Below, in pieces: positions 50,210 through 61,100 of a stretch of 64,000 nt of DNA; position 1 is the stretch's first letter; every line of letters begins with the position of its first letter. The notes beneath the pieces are model-generated. The model saw only the letters and a list, made by a program, of their open reading frames with translations. It was not told the origin of the DNA and ran no database searches. This stretch comes from Niastella yeongjuensis (GTDB taxonomy: Bacteria > Bacteroidota > Bacteroidia > Chitinophagales > Chitinophagaceae): positions 620,001-684,000 of the forward strand of contig NZ_FOCZ01000003.1 of the NCBI RefSeq assembly GCF_900110245.1. Reading direction: 5' to 3'. Both the position numbers and the translations under genes were made by a program.

Positions 50210-53200
50210 ATGAAACAAACGATTGCTTGCAGGCGATATGTCCTGCCCATTTTGCTATTGAACCTATTGACCATTTTTTCCTTTGCACAATCCAATTTCC
50301 CCGTAACCGGTAAAATAACAGACAATGGAGGTAATCCATTGCAGGGTGTTACCGTGCAGGTGAAAGGTTCTAAAGTAGTAACCGCCTCCAATGCAGATGG
50401 CAGCTTCACCATCAATGCGCCCTCTGGCAGTTCAGTGCTTGTATTTAGCTCTGTTGGTTTCACTGCCAAAGAAGTAGCCCTCGAAAATAAAGGGCAGCTG
50501 GCGATAATCCTGAGCGCTGCAGACAACTCGATGGACCAGGTAGTGGTTATTGGTTATGGCGCGGTGAAAAGGAAAGATGTAACCGGCGCTGTTACTGGTA
50601 TCAATGAAAAAGAAATTAAGTCAAGACCTGTAGACAATGCCCTGCAGGCGATGCAGGGAAAGGTAGCGGGTGTCGATATCGGCTCCAATGAACGGCCCGG
50701 TCAGGTAGGTACCATTAATATCCGCGGTGTTCGTTCTTTAACTGCTTCCAATACGCCGTTGTATGTTGTAGACGGAATTCCCCTGATGACCGGTGGTATT
50801 GAATACATCAACCCCAATGATATTGAATCGATCGATGTGCTGAAGGATGCTTCGGCCACCGCCATTTATGGTTCCCGCGGCGCCAATGGGGTAGTGATCG
50901 TTACTACCAAACAGGGCAAGGCCGGTAAAACAAACCTGAATCTGAACGTGTCTACCACGGCTGAAAAGCTGATCGACAGACAGGAGCAGATGAACTCCTC
51001 GGACTATATTACATTCCGCCGCTGGGCCCGTTATTATCAGAACCCATCCGCCAACCCCCGTGGCGATAATCCCAACATGGCTTTTGATAAAACGATCTTC
51101 CTGGCCACCAGCGATCCCTCTGCCTGGGCAAATATTGCAAAAGGCTGGGCTACGGGAACCTGGGACGGCTCCAAGGTGGGAACCACCGACTGGATGGGCA
51201 TGGTGACCCAAACCGGCATCACCAAAAATCTGAATTTAAGCGTTAGCGGCGGCAGTGAAAAAGCAAAAATGTATGCCTCATTTGGCTACCTGGATAACAG
51301 CGGTACAACAAAAGGACAGGGTTATACAAGATATACTGCCAACGTCAATACCGACATCAATGCCACCAAGTGGTTCCAGTTCGGCGCTAACCTCACCGTC
51401 TCCTACAGCATACAGGAATTCGGGCAATCAAAAATAGGCGCTACCACCGTGTCTTCTTCCAACAGCCTGTATGAATCTGCCCGGGCGCTGTTCCCTTATG
51501 CAGTGCCTTATGATTCTCTGGGAAACAGGATCTATAATCCCGGCGGTGATATCTCCTGGAAAAATGTGGCAGACGAGTGGAATTTAAACCAGGACCAGCG
51601 TACAACCCTTCGTGCCTTCGGTAGCTTATACGGGCAGGTTGACTTCGGCGCCATCGTTCCCGCGTTGAAAGATCTGAAATACCGGCTTAATTTTGGTCCC
51701 GACATCTCCACCTACCGGGATGGGACCTACGTAGACGCCAATTCGGTGATCAGTAGTGGTTCCAACTCAGCTTCACTGAATAAACAAATGACCTACTCTT
51801 ATACCCTCGATCATTTGCTTTATTATAATAAAAGCTTTGGCGCGCATGACCTCGGTCTTACATTATTATACAGCCAGACTAAATTTTCACGGGACAGTAG
51901 TTTTATTTCTGCCAACGGTATTGCATTTGGAAGCCAGAAATGGAATGCATTGTCAAAAAATTATATCCCCGCAGCTAATTTGACCGGGTATGCGGGCGGT
52001 CTTACAGAAAGCCAGTTGCAATCCTTTATGGCGCGTATCAACTACAGCCTTAACGACAAATATTTACTTACTGTATCGGCTCGTCGTGATGGCGCTTCCA
52101 TGCTTGCTGAAGGGCATAAATATTCCTGGTTTCCTTCCATGGCGCTTGCCTGGAGAATGAATAATGAAGATTTTTTACAGAATGCCACCTGGGTGAACGA
52201 CCTCAAATTACGGTTTGGGGTGGGCGTTACCGGTAACTCGGCCATCAACCCATATGCAACACAGGGTGCTACCATTCCGTTGTTTTATCCCTTCACAACA
52301 ACTACTACTGTCGTAACACCCGGAACAATTCCCCCGGCAACATTCGCCAACTCTACCCTGGGCTGGGAGAAAACCACGCAATACAATCTGGGTATTGATT
52401 TCGCCGTGTTGAACAGAAGAATATCCGGTAGCCTGGACATTTATAAATCAAAGACCACCGACCTGTTAATGCAAATGTCAGTTCCTTCGGTTAACGGGTT
52501 TACAAACACCTATTCAAATATTGGAGAAACCTCCAACAAGGGTTTCGATTTTAGTTTAACAACCGTGAATATAAGCACCAGGAACCTCAGTTGGACAACC
52601 AATGCCAGCATCTCCTGGCAAAAAGACAAGATCACCACCCTGGCAAACGGAAAACAGGATGACATCAATAACAACTGGTTCATTGGCCAGTCTATAGGAA
52701 TGATCTACGGATACCAGAGCGCAGGTCTGTGGCATACTGAAGATGCAGATACTTACAAGGCCTATAATACCAAAGGAAAAACCAGTTTTACACCTGGTAG
52801 CGCAAGACCGCTCGATGTGAATGGCGATACACTGATCGATGCCAACCACGACCGGGTGCTCATTGGGCATTCAAGACCAAGATGGATAGTAGGTATGACC
52901 AATACGCTTGCATATAAAAACTTTGAATTTTCGATCTTCATTTATGGCCGGTTGGGGTACACGTATAACTATGGTGGCGAAACGGAAACTGCCCGTGGTG
53001 TACAGCGCCAGATCAATTATTATAACGAGAACAATACGAATGCAGAATTTCAGAAACCATTCTATTCAGAGGGAAGCGGCGATCCTTACTATGTAATATT
53101 TGGTTACAGGAATGGCTCCTTTCTCAAAATACGCAATATATCGTTGGGGTACAACCTGAGTGGCAAAGCATTGAAAACATCTGCCATTCAGAATCTGAAA

Positions 53201-53320
53201 GCATATGTACAGGTGGTAAACCCGGGAATGATCTTCTCGAAGATCGACTGGCTGGATATGGACGTGGTTGGCCCTACTTATAACAGAGGGATCACTTTTG
53301 GAATCAACGCAACATTTTAA
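50210..53320 (+). CDS. SusC-like TonB-dependent transporter of the pectin locus
   Basis: 1,036 residues. A signal peptide (1-26, ending SFAQ) leads to a carboxypeptidase-regulatory-like domain (about 27-105), TonB-box-like VVVIGYGA, and a plug with GKVAGVDIGSN and GIEYINPNDIESIDVLKDASATAIYGSRGANG, in part. The barrel ends with YNRGITFGINATF and the C-terminal Phe. The locus context (PL10, GH28, PL1) suggests uptake of oligogalacturonides. The SusD partner begins 30 bp later, so this is one operon. Confidence 0.95.
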   Translation: MKQTIACRRYVLPILLLNLLTIFSFAQSNFPVTGKITDNGGNPLQGVTVQVKGSKVVTASNADGSFTINAPSGSSVLVFSSVGFTAKEVALENKGQLAIILSAADNSMDQVVVIGYGAVKRKDVTGAVTGINEKEIKSRPVDNALQAMQGKVAGVDIGSNERPGQVGTINIRGVRSLTASNTPLYVVDGIPLMTGGIEYINPNDIESIDVLKDASATAIYGSRGANGVVIVTTKQGKAGKTNLNLNVSTTAEKLIDRQEQMNSSDYITFRRWARYYQNPSANPRGDNPNMAFDKTIFLATSDPSAWANIAKGWATGTWDGSKVGTTDWMGMVTQTGITKNLNLSVSGGSEKAKMYASFGYLDNSGTTKGQGYTRYTANVNTDINATKWFQFGANLTVSYSIQEFGQSKIGATTVSSSNSLYESARALFPYAVPYDSLGNRIYNPGGDISWKNVADEWNLNQDQRTTLRAFGSLYGQVDFGAIVPALKDLKYRLNFGPDISTYRDGTYVDANSVISSGSNSASLNKQMTYSYTLDHLLYYNKSFGAHDLGLTLLYSQTKFSRDSSFISANGIAFGSQKWNALSKNYIPAANLTGYAGGLTESQLQSFMARINYSLNDKYLLTVSARRDGASMLAEGHKYSWFPSMALAWRMNNEDFLQNATWVNDLKLRFGVGVTGNSAINPYATQGATIPLFYPFTTTTTVVTPGTIPPATFANSTLGWEKTTQYNLGIDFAVLNRRISGSLDIYKSKTTDLLMQMSVPSVNGFTNTYSNIGETSNKGFDFSLTTVNISTRNLSWTTNASISWQKDKITTLANGKQDDINNNWFIGQSIGMIYGYQSAGLWHTEDADTYKAYNTKGKTSFTPGSARPLDVNGDTLIDANHDRVLIGHSRPRWIVGMTNTLAYKNFEFSIFIYGRLGYTYNYGGETETARGVQRQINYYNENNTNAEFQKPFYSEGSGDPYYVIFGYRNGSFLKIRNISLGYNLSGKALKTSAIQNLKAYVQVVNPGMIFSKIDWLDMDVVGPTYNRGITFGINATF

Positions 53321-53350
53321 CCCCAACGATTAACGCTAAAAAATAAGAAA

Positions 53351-55303
53351 ATGAAGACTTTAAAATTAATTTTCAATATATCCCTCCTGACGGGTTTGGT
53401 GGTGATGGCATCGTGCAAAAAAGATTTTCTGGATGAGACACTGACTACCGACCGGAATATGGAATTCTTTAAAACCGATGCCGGTATTATGTCACTGGCC
53501 ACCGGTACGTATTACCAGGTGTTTGCTTTACCATTTAGTTCGGAGTGGGCATATTGTACCATGAACTACGGCGTGGATGAATTCAGCGTAGGGGGTGACC
53601 CTTCCAATGGTTCCTGGAACAACTATGATGCCGGGTACAAGTCTATTGTAACCCTCAACAATACCAATACGGCTACTGCCAATGTGCAGTGGGATACTTT
53701 GTACACCGGCATAGGCGACGCCAATCTGCTGATCCAGAATGCGAATGCCAGTACCAATACTTCAGATGCTATTAAAAAAGTAGCGCTGGGCGAAGGATAT
53801 TTTTTCAGGGCCTACAATTACCTGCGACTAGTTGCTCAATATGGTGCCGTGCCGCTGAAGACAGAGCCCAGTGAAAAGATCACCTTTGAATATACCCGGG
53901 CCACACCGGAAGAAGTTTGCAAACTGATCATCAGTGATTTTACACAGGCATATAATCTGTTGCCCAATACCGGTGCGCCTGCAAAGGTCACAAAGGATGC
54001 CGCCGCCCATTATCTGGCAAAAGCATACCTGTTCCGGGCCAGTGAGATCAATGATTCCTGGAATTCGGCCACCAAGGCCGCTGATCTGGCTGCCATAGTA
54101 CCCTTGTGCGATGAAGTTATTTCCCACCATCCGCTGACAACAAATTTTGCAGACCTCTGGAGATATACTGCACCTGATGCACCCAATGAAAAGCTACCGG
54201 AACTCATTCTGTCGGCGCAATTCACAGCCGACGTTTCTACCAACGGTACCAATACCCAGCACCTGTATTGGGGATCCCGGTATGACGATATCTCACAAAT
54301 GCAACGTGATGTTACCGGTGACAGGCCCTTCAGCCGCCTGCGCACCAATTACTATATGTTCAGGATCTATGACCAGGAGAATGACTCGCGGTTCTGGAAA
54401 GGCTTCAGAACAAAATGGCGGTTGAACAAAACGGCGAATACTTATTATGTCAATGGCGATCTGGGTATCATGTATGTCATCAATCAGCCAGGTGATAACC
54501 GTTTTTCCGGTTCTAAAATAAATGATTCGGTTGTTTATTCGAAAACAGGCAAAACGATCCCGAACGTGTATGTGGCTTATCCAAAAGGGGTAACTGCCGA
54601 TGGTGCCCTGCTGGGCGACGTGCGGTATCCGCCATTAAGCAAACATATGGATGGGTCAAGAATAGCGTTGAATGAAACCCGGGGCCTGCGCGACATGAAC
54701 CTTGCCCGGAGCGCAGAAACCTATTTAATGGCTGCCGAAGCCAAGATCAGACTGGCAAAAATGGGCATGGCCGCTTATACCGATGCATTGCCCTACATAA
54801 ATAAAGTTCGGGCCCGCGCCCAATTTGTAGCCGGTGAGGATCGCGCTGCTTATTTTGATGGAGGTGCCGCACAGGGAACATCCGGTCAAAGCATCACCAT
54901 CAACTCTTTCATCGCTGAAAACTCCTATTACGAATCGAATAATATTCCACCAACCACGGCGGCTTCAGCAAGCCTGGAAATTGCCAACATAAACGCACTG
55001 CCCGCCGGTGATGAGTATGTGATCTCGAGACTGGGTTTAAGTGGAGATTATGACAGAATGCTGGCGCTGGTTCTGGATGAACGCTCCCGGGAACTGGCGG
55101 GTGAGTACAAACGCTGGGAAGACCTTTCAAGAACCAAAACCCTGGTGCCGCGGGTAAAAGCATTCAATGCGCAGGCGGCGGGCAATATCAGGGACATCCA
55201 TTTGCTGCGGCCAATTCCGCAAACTTACCTCGATGGCATCCAGTCGAACGGCAAGGCCCTGTCGGCAGATGAAAAACAATCGCAGCAAAATCCTGGTTTT
55301 TAA
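53351..55303 (+). CDS. SusD-like glycan-binding lipoprotein of the pectin locus
   Basis: 650 residues. Lipoprotein signal with lipobox Cys22 (VMASCKKDFLDETL). Core SusD elements: GEGYFFRAYNYLRLVAQYG, KDAAAHYLAKAYLFRASEIND, and a C-terminal RSAETYLMAAEAKIRLAKMG, VLDERSRELAGEYKRWEDLSR and HLLRPIPQTYLDGI. Length is somewhat above average. It binds glycan at the outer leaflet and passes it to the SusC encoded upstream; pectin is the likely source by location. Confidence 0.95.
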   Translation: MKTLKLIFNISLLTGLVVMASCKKDFLDETLTTDRNMEFFKTDAGIMSLATGTYYQVFALPFSSEWAYCTMNYGVDEFSVGGDPSNGSWNNYDAGYKSIVTLNNTNTATANVQWDTLYTGIGDANLLIQNANASTNTSDAIKKVALGEGYFFRAYNYLRLVAQYGAVPLKTEPSEKITFEYTRATPEEVCKLIISDFTQAYNLLPNTGAPAKVTKDAAAHYLAKAYLFRASEINDSWNSATKAADLAAIVPLCDEVISHHPLTTNFADLWRYTAPDAPNEKLPELILSAQFTADVSTNGTNTQHLYWGSRYDDISQMQRDVTGDRPFSRLRTNYYMFRIYDQENDSRFWKGFRTKWRLNKTANTYYVNGDLGIMYVINQPGDNRFSGSKINDSVVYSKTGKTIPNVYVAYPKGVTADGALLGDVRYPPLSKHMDGSRIALNETRGLRDMNLARSAETYLMAAEAKIRLAKMGMAAYTDALPYINKVRARAQFVAGEDRAAYFDGGAAQGTSGQSITINSFIAENSYYESNNIPPTTAASASLEIANINALPAGDEYVISRLGLSGDYDRMLALVLDERSRELAGEYKRWEDLSRTKTLVPRVKAFNAQAAGNIRDIHLLRPIPQTYLDGIQSNGKALSADEKQSQQNPGF

Positions 55304-55311
55304 TTGTAAGA

Positions 55312-55384
55312 GTTACCAGTTACCAGGTCCCGGTTGCCAGGTTTTCCCCCGGTAACCGGTAACTGGAAACCGGGAACCAGAAAC
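55312..55384 (+). repeat. Heptanucleotide-period repeat with inverted symmetry
   Basis: Degenerate 7-nt units read GTTACCA GTTACCA GGTCCCG GTTGCCA GGTTTTC CCCCGGT AACCGGT AACTGGA AACCGGG AACCAGA. The left words CCAGTTACC (55316-55324) and right GGTAACTGG (55358-55366) pair, so the array can fold. It sits between the SusD stop and a terminator. Confidence 0.7.
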
Positions 55385-55395
55385 ATATTAGCAGC

Positions 55396-55431
55396 AAGAG
55401 CCCCTGGCGATACAGTCAGGGGTTCTTTTTA
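55396..55431 (+). terminator. Terminator after the pectin SusD
   Basis: A stem of about 9 bp (AGCCCCTG with CAGGGGTT, one G-T pair) followed by five T then AT-rich DNA. Confidence 0.7.
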
Positions 55432-55481
55432 TTTATTCCTCAATTGTAAATAATTGTATTTCAATTAGTCTTTTCCCATAC

Positions 55482-55546
55482 TGTACTTATTCGAACCATT
55501 TTTGTACAAACAGAAACCCATTCACAACTACTAAACGATAGGTTTA
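55482..55546 (+). promoter_or_regulatory. Activator-type promoter of the GH28-PL1 operon (shared motif, copy 1)
   Basis: Two direct half-sites TGTAC-N7-AACC begin at 55482 and 55503, 21 bp apart. A -7-like TAGGTTTA (55539-55546) lies 28 bp after ACAAAC (55506-55511). The second half-site overlaps where a -33 element would be. The same arrangement with identical spacing occurs before the SusC at 63140 and nowhere else that I saw. Likely bound by the hybrid regulator encoded at 58192-62517. Confidence 0.7.
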
Positions 55547-55563
55547 CAATTCATAACCTGAGC

Positions 55564-56859
55564 ATGAAACGAATCAGTTTGCTGTATATACTTTGTTCAA
55601 TAATAATGACCAGTGCCGTTGCCAACAACGGTAATGGAAATGATAAACGCTATAATATTACCGAGCAGGGTGCCCTGGGCGACGGTAAAACGCTTAACAC
55701 CCAAAAGATTCAGGCGTCGATCGATGCGTGTGCGCAAAATGGGGGCGGAACCGTCGTTATTCCAAAAGGCGTATTTGTAAGTGGTGCCTTGTTCCTGAAG
55801 CGGGGGGTAAATGTAGAATTGCAGGAAGGCGCTGTATTGAAAGGTTCAACAAATATAAACGACTATCCAAAACTGAATACCCGTATTGAAGGTCATTTTG
55901 AACCCTGGCGGGTGGCATTGATCAACGGTGATAGCCTGGAACATGTAACCATCAGTGGTGCCGGTATTTTAGATGGCAGCGGCGAACCGTTCTGGAAAGA
56001 GTTCTACAGTAGGCGGGAGGCAGATAACAAAACTACCAACCTGAACGTGGAGCGCCCCAGGCTTACTTTTATTCAACATTCGAAAGACGTAAAAATAAGC
56101 GGCATTACTTTTCTTAATTCAGGTTTCTGGAACCTGCACTTGTATCACTGTCAGGAAGTAACCGTTGAATATTGCCGCTTTCATGCACCATCAGGCCCCA
56201 AACCCTATCACCAGGCGCCCAGTTCGGATGGCATCGATGTAGACTGTTCACAGGGCATTTACATCCGCCATTGCTTTTTTTCTGTTGGCGACGATTGCAT
56301 TGCACTGAAAGGTTCAAAAGGGCCCTTTGCCATGCAGGATCAGAGCGGAATGCCGGTAGAAAACATCGAGATCAGCGATTGCATATTTGAAGCGGGCGGC
56401 GGTATCGTAACCTTTGGAAGCGAAGCCACCATTGTACGCAACGTGACCATTCAACGCTGCACCACGCTTCGGCCAACGGTGTTGCGGTTGAAATTACGTC
56501 CCGATACGCCGCAGCTGTATGAAAACATTACGATGGATGATATAACCCTGGTTGACGGGGGCGCTATATTTAAGGTTTCACCCTGGACGCAATACTTCGA
56601 TCTGAAGGGCCAGGCGCCGCCAAAAGCGCAGGTACGCGGGATCAAAATTTCGAATGTACATGGAAAAGGAAGTTCGTTGGGCGAGATCACGGGTCATAAC
56701 CAGGCTACCATCAGTGATATTCTGGTTGAAAACGTAGATGTGACCCTGAAATCTACCGACTTCCACCTGGGTAACGTACAAAACCTGCGGTTTAAAAATG
56801 TAAAGGTGAATGGTAAAAATTTACCAACCCCTGAACCCAAAACCATGGTAAAAAAGTAA
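55564..56859 (+). CDS. GH28 family polygalacturonase/rhamnogalacturonase
   Basis: 431 residues with signal peptide (1-20). Right-handed beta-helix. The catalytic acids are present: SSDGIDVD (Asp222) and VGDDCIALK (Asp243, Asp244). The usual GHG motif with its catalytic-pocket His is replaced by GGGIVTFGSE, and RIK is RLKLRPD. Polygalacturonases normally keep the His while some rhamnogalacturonan hydrolases lack it, so the substrate may be rhamnogalacturonan, or the enzyme may act exo-wise. It is 9 bp upstream of the PL1 gene and driven by the shared activator promoter. Confidence 0.9.
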   Translation: MKRISLLYILCSIIMTSAVANNGNGNDKRYNITEQGALGDGKTLNTQKIQASIDACAQNGGGTVVIPKGVFVSGALFLKRGVNVELQEGAVLKGSTNINDYPKLNTRIEGHFEPWRVALINGDSLEHVTISGAGILDGSGEPFWKEFYSRREADNKTTNLNVERPRLTFIQHSKDVKISGITFLNSGFWNLHLYHCQEVTVEYCRFHAPSGPKPYHQAPSSDGIDVDCSQGIYIRHCFFSVGDDCIALKGSKGPFAMQDQSGMPVENIEISDCIFEAGGGIVTFGSEATIVRNVTIQRCTTLRPTVLRLKLRPDTPQLYENITMDDITLVDGGAIFKVSPWTQYFDLKGQAPPKAQVRGIKISNVHGKGSSLGEITGHNQATISDILVENVDVTLKSTDFHLGNVQNLRFKNVKVNGKNLPTPEPKTMVKK

Positions 56860-56868
56860 GCAAGCCGT

Positions 56869-58119
56869 ATGAAAATAAAAATAGTTGTATTTGGACTAAT
56901 TATCGCCTTTTCCTCTAATGATACACTTGCACAGCCGGTGGCTTTCCCGGGCGCATCAGGGTTCGGGAGCCAGGCTTCCGGTGGCCGGGGTGGTAACGTG
57001 TTTCATGTTACCAGCCTCGCCGATTCGGGTACCGGTACTTTTCGCGAAGCGGTAAGTGAACCAAACCGTACTGTCGTTTTTGACGTGGCCGGTGTTATTC
57101 GCATTATCAATAAAATAGCAGCAGCACCTAACCTCACCATTTCAGGACAAACAGCCCCTGGTGAAGGGATCGTAGTGTATGGTAATGGCATTTCGTTTAA
57201 AGAAAATACCATCGTGCGTTATATGCGGTTCCGCGGCAGCATCAACATGCCGCGCGGCGCCTGCACCGTAAACATCGATAGTTGCAAAAACGTGATCCTC
57301 GACCACGTTTCCATCGAGTGGGGCCGGTGGGATAACCTGCACATCAAAAACAGCAGCAACGTAACGCTGCAGTACTGTCTCGTTGGCGAACCCATCGATC
57401 CGCAACGCTTCGGCGCTTTATTCGAGCACCCTACCAACATCACGGTGCATCATTGTCTCTGGATCGATAACCAAAGCCGCAACCCCAAGGCAAAAGCCGG
57501 CATCGAATACATCAACAATGTGGTATACAACTGGGGTGTTAGCGGACTGGTAGGCGGTCACTCCGAAGCCGATCATTTTCAGGATGTGATCAATAACTAT
57601 TTCATAGCCGGGCCCAATTCCAATAACAATTTCATTGCCATGTTCACCGCCACCGACCATGTGTACCACAGCGGTAATATGGTAGATGACAACAAAGACG
57701 GGATGTTGAACGGCCGGGTGGCAATAGATACCGATTTTGTGCACGTAAAGGCAACGCTCGTACCTAAAAAACAAAACCTGCCTGCCAATGCAGTAACCGT
57801 GGAAACTGCCGAAGCCGCATACAAAACGGTGCTGGCCCAGGCCGGCGCTTCGTTGCACCGCGATGCCATTGACACCCGCATCATCAACTACCTGAAATCA
57901 CTCGGTAAGGAAGGTAAAATATTTAAAACAGAAGTGGATGCCGGTGGTCAGGGGCCAATTGCCGATGGAAAAACCGGTACCGACTCCGATGGCGATGGCA
58001 TCCCCGATAAATGGGAAACCGCCCATAAAGGGAACCCTAAAGATGCGAAGGATGCGGCAGCAGTAAACAGCGCAGGGTATTCCCGCCTGGAAGAATATTG
58101 CAACGGGTTGGTGTTATAG
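56869..58119 (+). CDS. Pectate lyase, polysaccharide lyase family 1
   Basis: 416 residues; signal peptide 1-21 (ending LAQ). The lyase opening AFPGASGFGSQASGGRGGNV is typical of secreted PL1/pectin lyases, with parallel beta-helix repeats VRYMRFRGS, CKNVILDHVSIEWG, and EYINNVVYNWG. A C-terminal calcium-binding thrombospondin type 3-like tail has TDSDGDGIPDKWE. It cleaves polygalacturonan by beta-elimination with calcium. It is the second gene of the GH28 operon. Confidence 0.93.
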   Translation: MKIKIVVFGLIIAFSSNDTLAQPVAFPGASGFGSQASGGRGGNVFHVTSLADSGTGTFREAVSEPNRTVVFDVAGVIRIINKIAAAPNLTISGQTAPGEGIVVYGNGISFKENTIVRYMRFRGSINMPRGACTVNIDSCKNVILDHVSIEWGRWDNLHIKNSSNVTLQYCLVGEPIDPQRFGALFEHPTNITVHHCLWIDNQSRNPKAKAGIEYINNVVYNWGVSGLVGGHSEADHFQDVINNYFIAGPNSNNNFIAMFTATDHVYHSGNMVDDNKDGMLNGRVAIDTDFVHVKATLVPKKQNLPANAVTVETAEAAYKTVLAQAGASLHRDAIDTRIINYLKSLGKEGKIFKTEVDAGGQGPIADGKTGTDSDGDGIPDKWETAHKGNPKDAKDAAAVNSAGYSRLEEYCNGLVL

Positions 58120-58191
58120 CAGAAACTAACCCGCCTGATTCTTGTTTAATACACCTTTTTTCATTTCTTTTGGTTATACAATTGGAATGAT

Positions 58192-61100
58192 TTGGGTGAT
58201 ATATATTGCAAGATTGCTGTTAAACGTCATTTGTACGGTTTATGTTTTTGCTTCCTGTTTGCCATAGGTGTTCAGGCCCAGCCAAAATACAAGATAGAAC
58301 ATTATGCTACCGAACAGGGCCTTTCGCATCGCAAGGTAAATTGTATGATGAAGGACCAGGAGGGGTTTATGTGGTTTGGCACCTGGGACGGTATCAATCG
58401 CTTTGATGGCCGGGCATTTGTTTCCTTTAAGTCTTCACCCGAAGAAAAATACCAATTGGGTAACAGCCGCATAGCACGGGTGGTGGAAGACCAGAACAAT
58501 CATTTATGGGTACAGGCATATGATTACCAGATCTACCGGTTCGATAAAAAAACAGCACAATTCCTGCCGCTGGCAACCCTGTTACAATCAGATCATAGAA
58601 TTGAATTCAATAACATCCTGCTGGCTGCCGATGGTTGGGTATGGCTTCAAACCAAGAACGACGGCATCTATCGGGTCTCCCAGACTGATTTATCGAAAGA
58701 ATCTATTGTACAATATCCCAAATCCCAGGAATCCCCAATATCCTATATCGCTAAGTATAAAATATCCCAGCCATCCTTATTAGCCCATCTATCTCAGTCC
58801 CAGTATGCAGTTGAAGAAGATTCAGACCATGTATACTTTGGCCTTGCAGACGGCCGGCTGATCACTTTTGAAAAAAGATCCAAAGCATTTACGGAGCGAA
58901 AGATCGCTACAGGCCGCATCAATGCCTTGCTGCGCTCAAAGAAAAGCGATGTGCTGTATGCGAGTGCTGCTGCGGGTGAACTGATCATGGTAGGCCTCGG
59001 CGATAAACAGGTTACCACTGTAAATTACCGCACAAAAGAAAGCCTCTCGGCTTTGTATGAAGATAAATCAGGCGGGGTATGGATAGAACCGGAAACGCAG
59101 GGTGCCATCCGGTTTGATCCGCAAAACCGTTCCTTCCGGTTGTTTTCAGTATACACCGGACCCATACTCAATGATGTTAACAACCGGTATTTCTGGGTGC
59201 AGGAAGATTATAAAGGAACCGTTTGGGTAAGTATGAAAGGGCGGGGCTTTGGTTATTATAAACCAGGCAGTACATCGTTGGAGAATATATTGACAACTTC
59301 CGAAGGTGCCAGTTATCAATTGCCGGCCAATATAACCGGACATTATTACGACAGCGCCGGTATTCTCTGGCTCACCACCAAGGAAGGCGGGTTGATAAAA
59401 ATTGTTATCCAGGACAATGATTTTGAACAACAGGTTTTAGTTGACCAGGAATCTGCCCGGTCGGGCAATGAAGTGCGGGTAATGTATAACGACCAGCAGG
59501 GCCGCTTATGGTTGGGAACAAAAATGAGCGACCTCACCGTTTACCAAAATAATAAACCAATAAAAGGGTTGTTTGAAAATGAACCCGCCGGCGGGGTAGT
59601 AGGTGTGTATGCCATTTTGCAGGACAGCAGGGGTAATATGTGGCTGGGCACAAAAGGCGATGGCCTTTACAAAGCCACGCCGGTAAATAATGAACAAACA
59701 AGATACCGGCTAAGTCATTTTCAACGGCATAAAGAGATTACAGACAGTTTACCGTTTAACCAGATCTATTCATTGCTGGAAGACAAACAGGGCCGCATCT
59801 GGATCGGTTCGCTCGACAATGGACTGGCATTAATTGAGCAGAACCCCGGTGGCACCAAATTCATTCACAGCGGTAATGCTTTTACAAACTATCCGCAAGG
59901 GGCTTTCCAGAATATCCGTACCATGTGCCTCGATGCAGCCGGAAACATCTGGCTGGGTACCACTACCGGTTTGCTGGTGCTGGATGCCAATGAACAACAT
60001 TCGCCGGTGTATCAATACAAAACATACAGCACCATTCCGGGCAATCCGGAAAGCCTGGGTAATAATGACATCCTGTTTATTTATCGCGACAGAAAGAACA
60101 GGATGTGGCTGGCTACATCAGGTGGTGGTTTTTGTGAGGCCGTGGGTGACAACCCTTTTCAGGCATTGCGTTTTAAAAATTATACTACCAGGAATGGATT
60201 GCCCAATGATTATATTCTAAGTTGCGCCGAAGACAGTGAGCGTAATTTATGGCTGGCCACTGAAAATGGGTTGTCGAAATTTAACCCGGAAACGCAGATC
60301 TTCCGGAACTTTGATTCATATGATGCGTTGCCGCCTAATTTATCATTTTCCGAAGCGTCCGTTACAAAAGGGCAGGCGGGCCAGCATCTTATTTTCGGTA
60401 CGGTAACCGGGTATTTGTCATTTGACCCGGGCCAGATCAACGCCAGCCGCATCAAAGCAAATATTGTATTTACCAATCTTCAGATCAATAACGAAGATGT
60501 GGGGCCAAAGGCAAACAAACAACCGCTGTCGACAGATATCAACTATGTCAACCGGCTGAACTTACAATACAACCAGAATATCATCAGCATATATTACGCG
60601 ATCCTCGATCCCCGGGGAAGTGGCGACCGCCAGGGTTTTGCCTATCGGCTTACTGGTTTCGATACTACCTGGCACAACGACTGGCAATTCAGAAAGGCTA
60701 CCTACACCAACCTGCCACCGGGTAATTATGTATTTGAAGTAAAAAGCCTGAGCCGCGATCTGTATTCCAATCAACCCTACAAACAGCTGGCCATTACCAT
60801 ACTGCCACCACCGTGGAAAACCTGGTGGGCGTATTTGTTGTATGCGCTGTTGCTGGGTGTTGTATTGTTTTTTATTCGTCGTTATGCCCTGGCCATGATC
60901 GGGTTGCGTCAGAAAATTGCCGTAGAGCAAAAACTCGCGGCATTGAAGATGCATTTCTTTACCAACGTGTCGCACGAACTGCGAACACCGCTTACGTTAA
61001 TTGTAAATCCATTGGAACATGTGGCAAAGAAAGGAGGTCTGTCTCCTGAAATGTCATCTTATATAGAGGTGGCACGTAAGAACGCAAGCCGCATGGTGCG

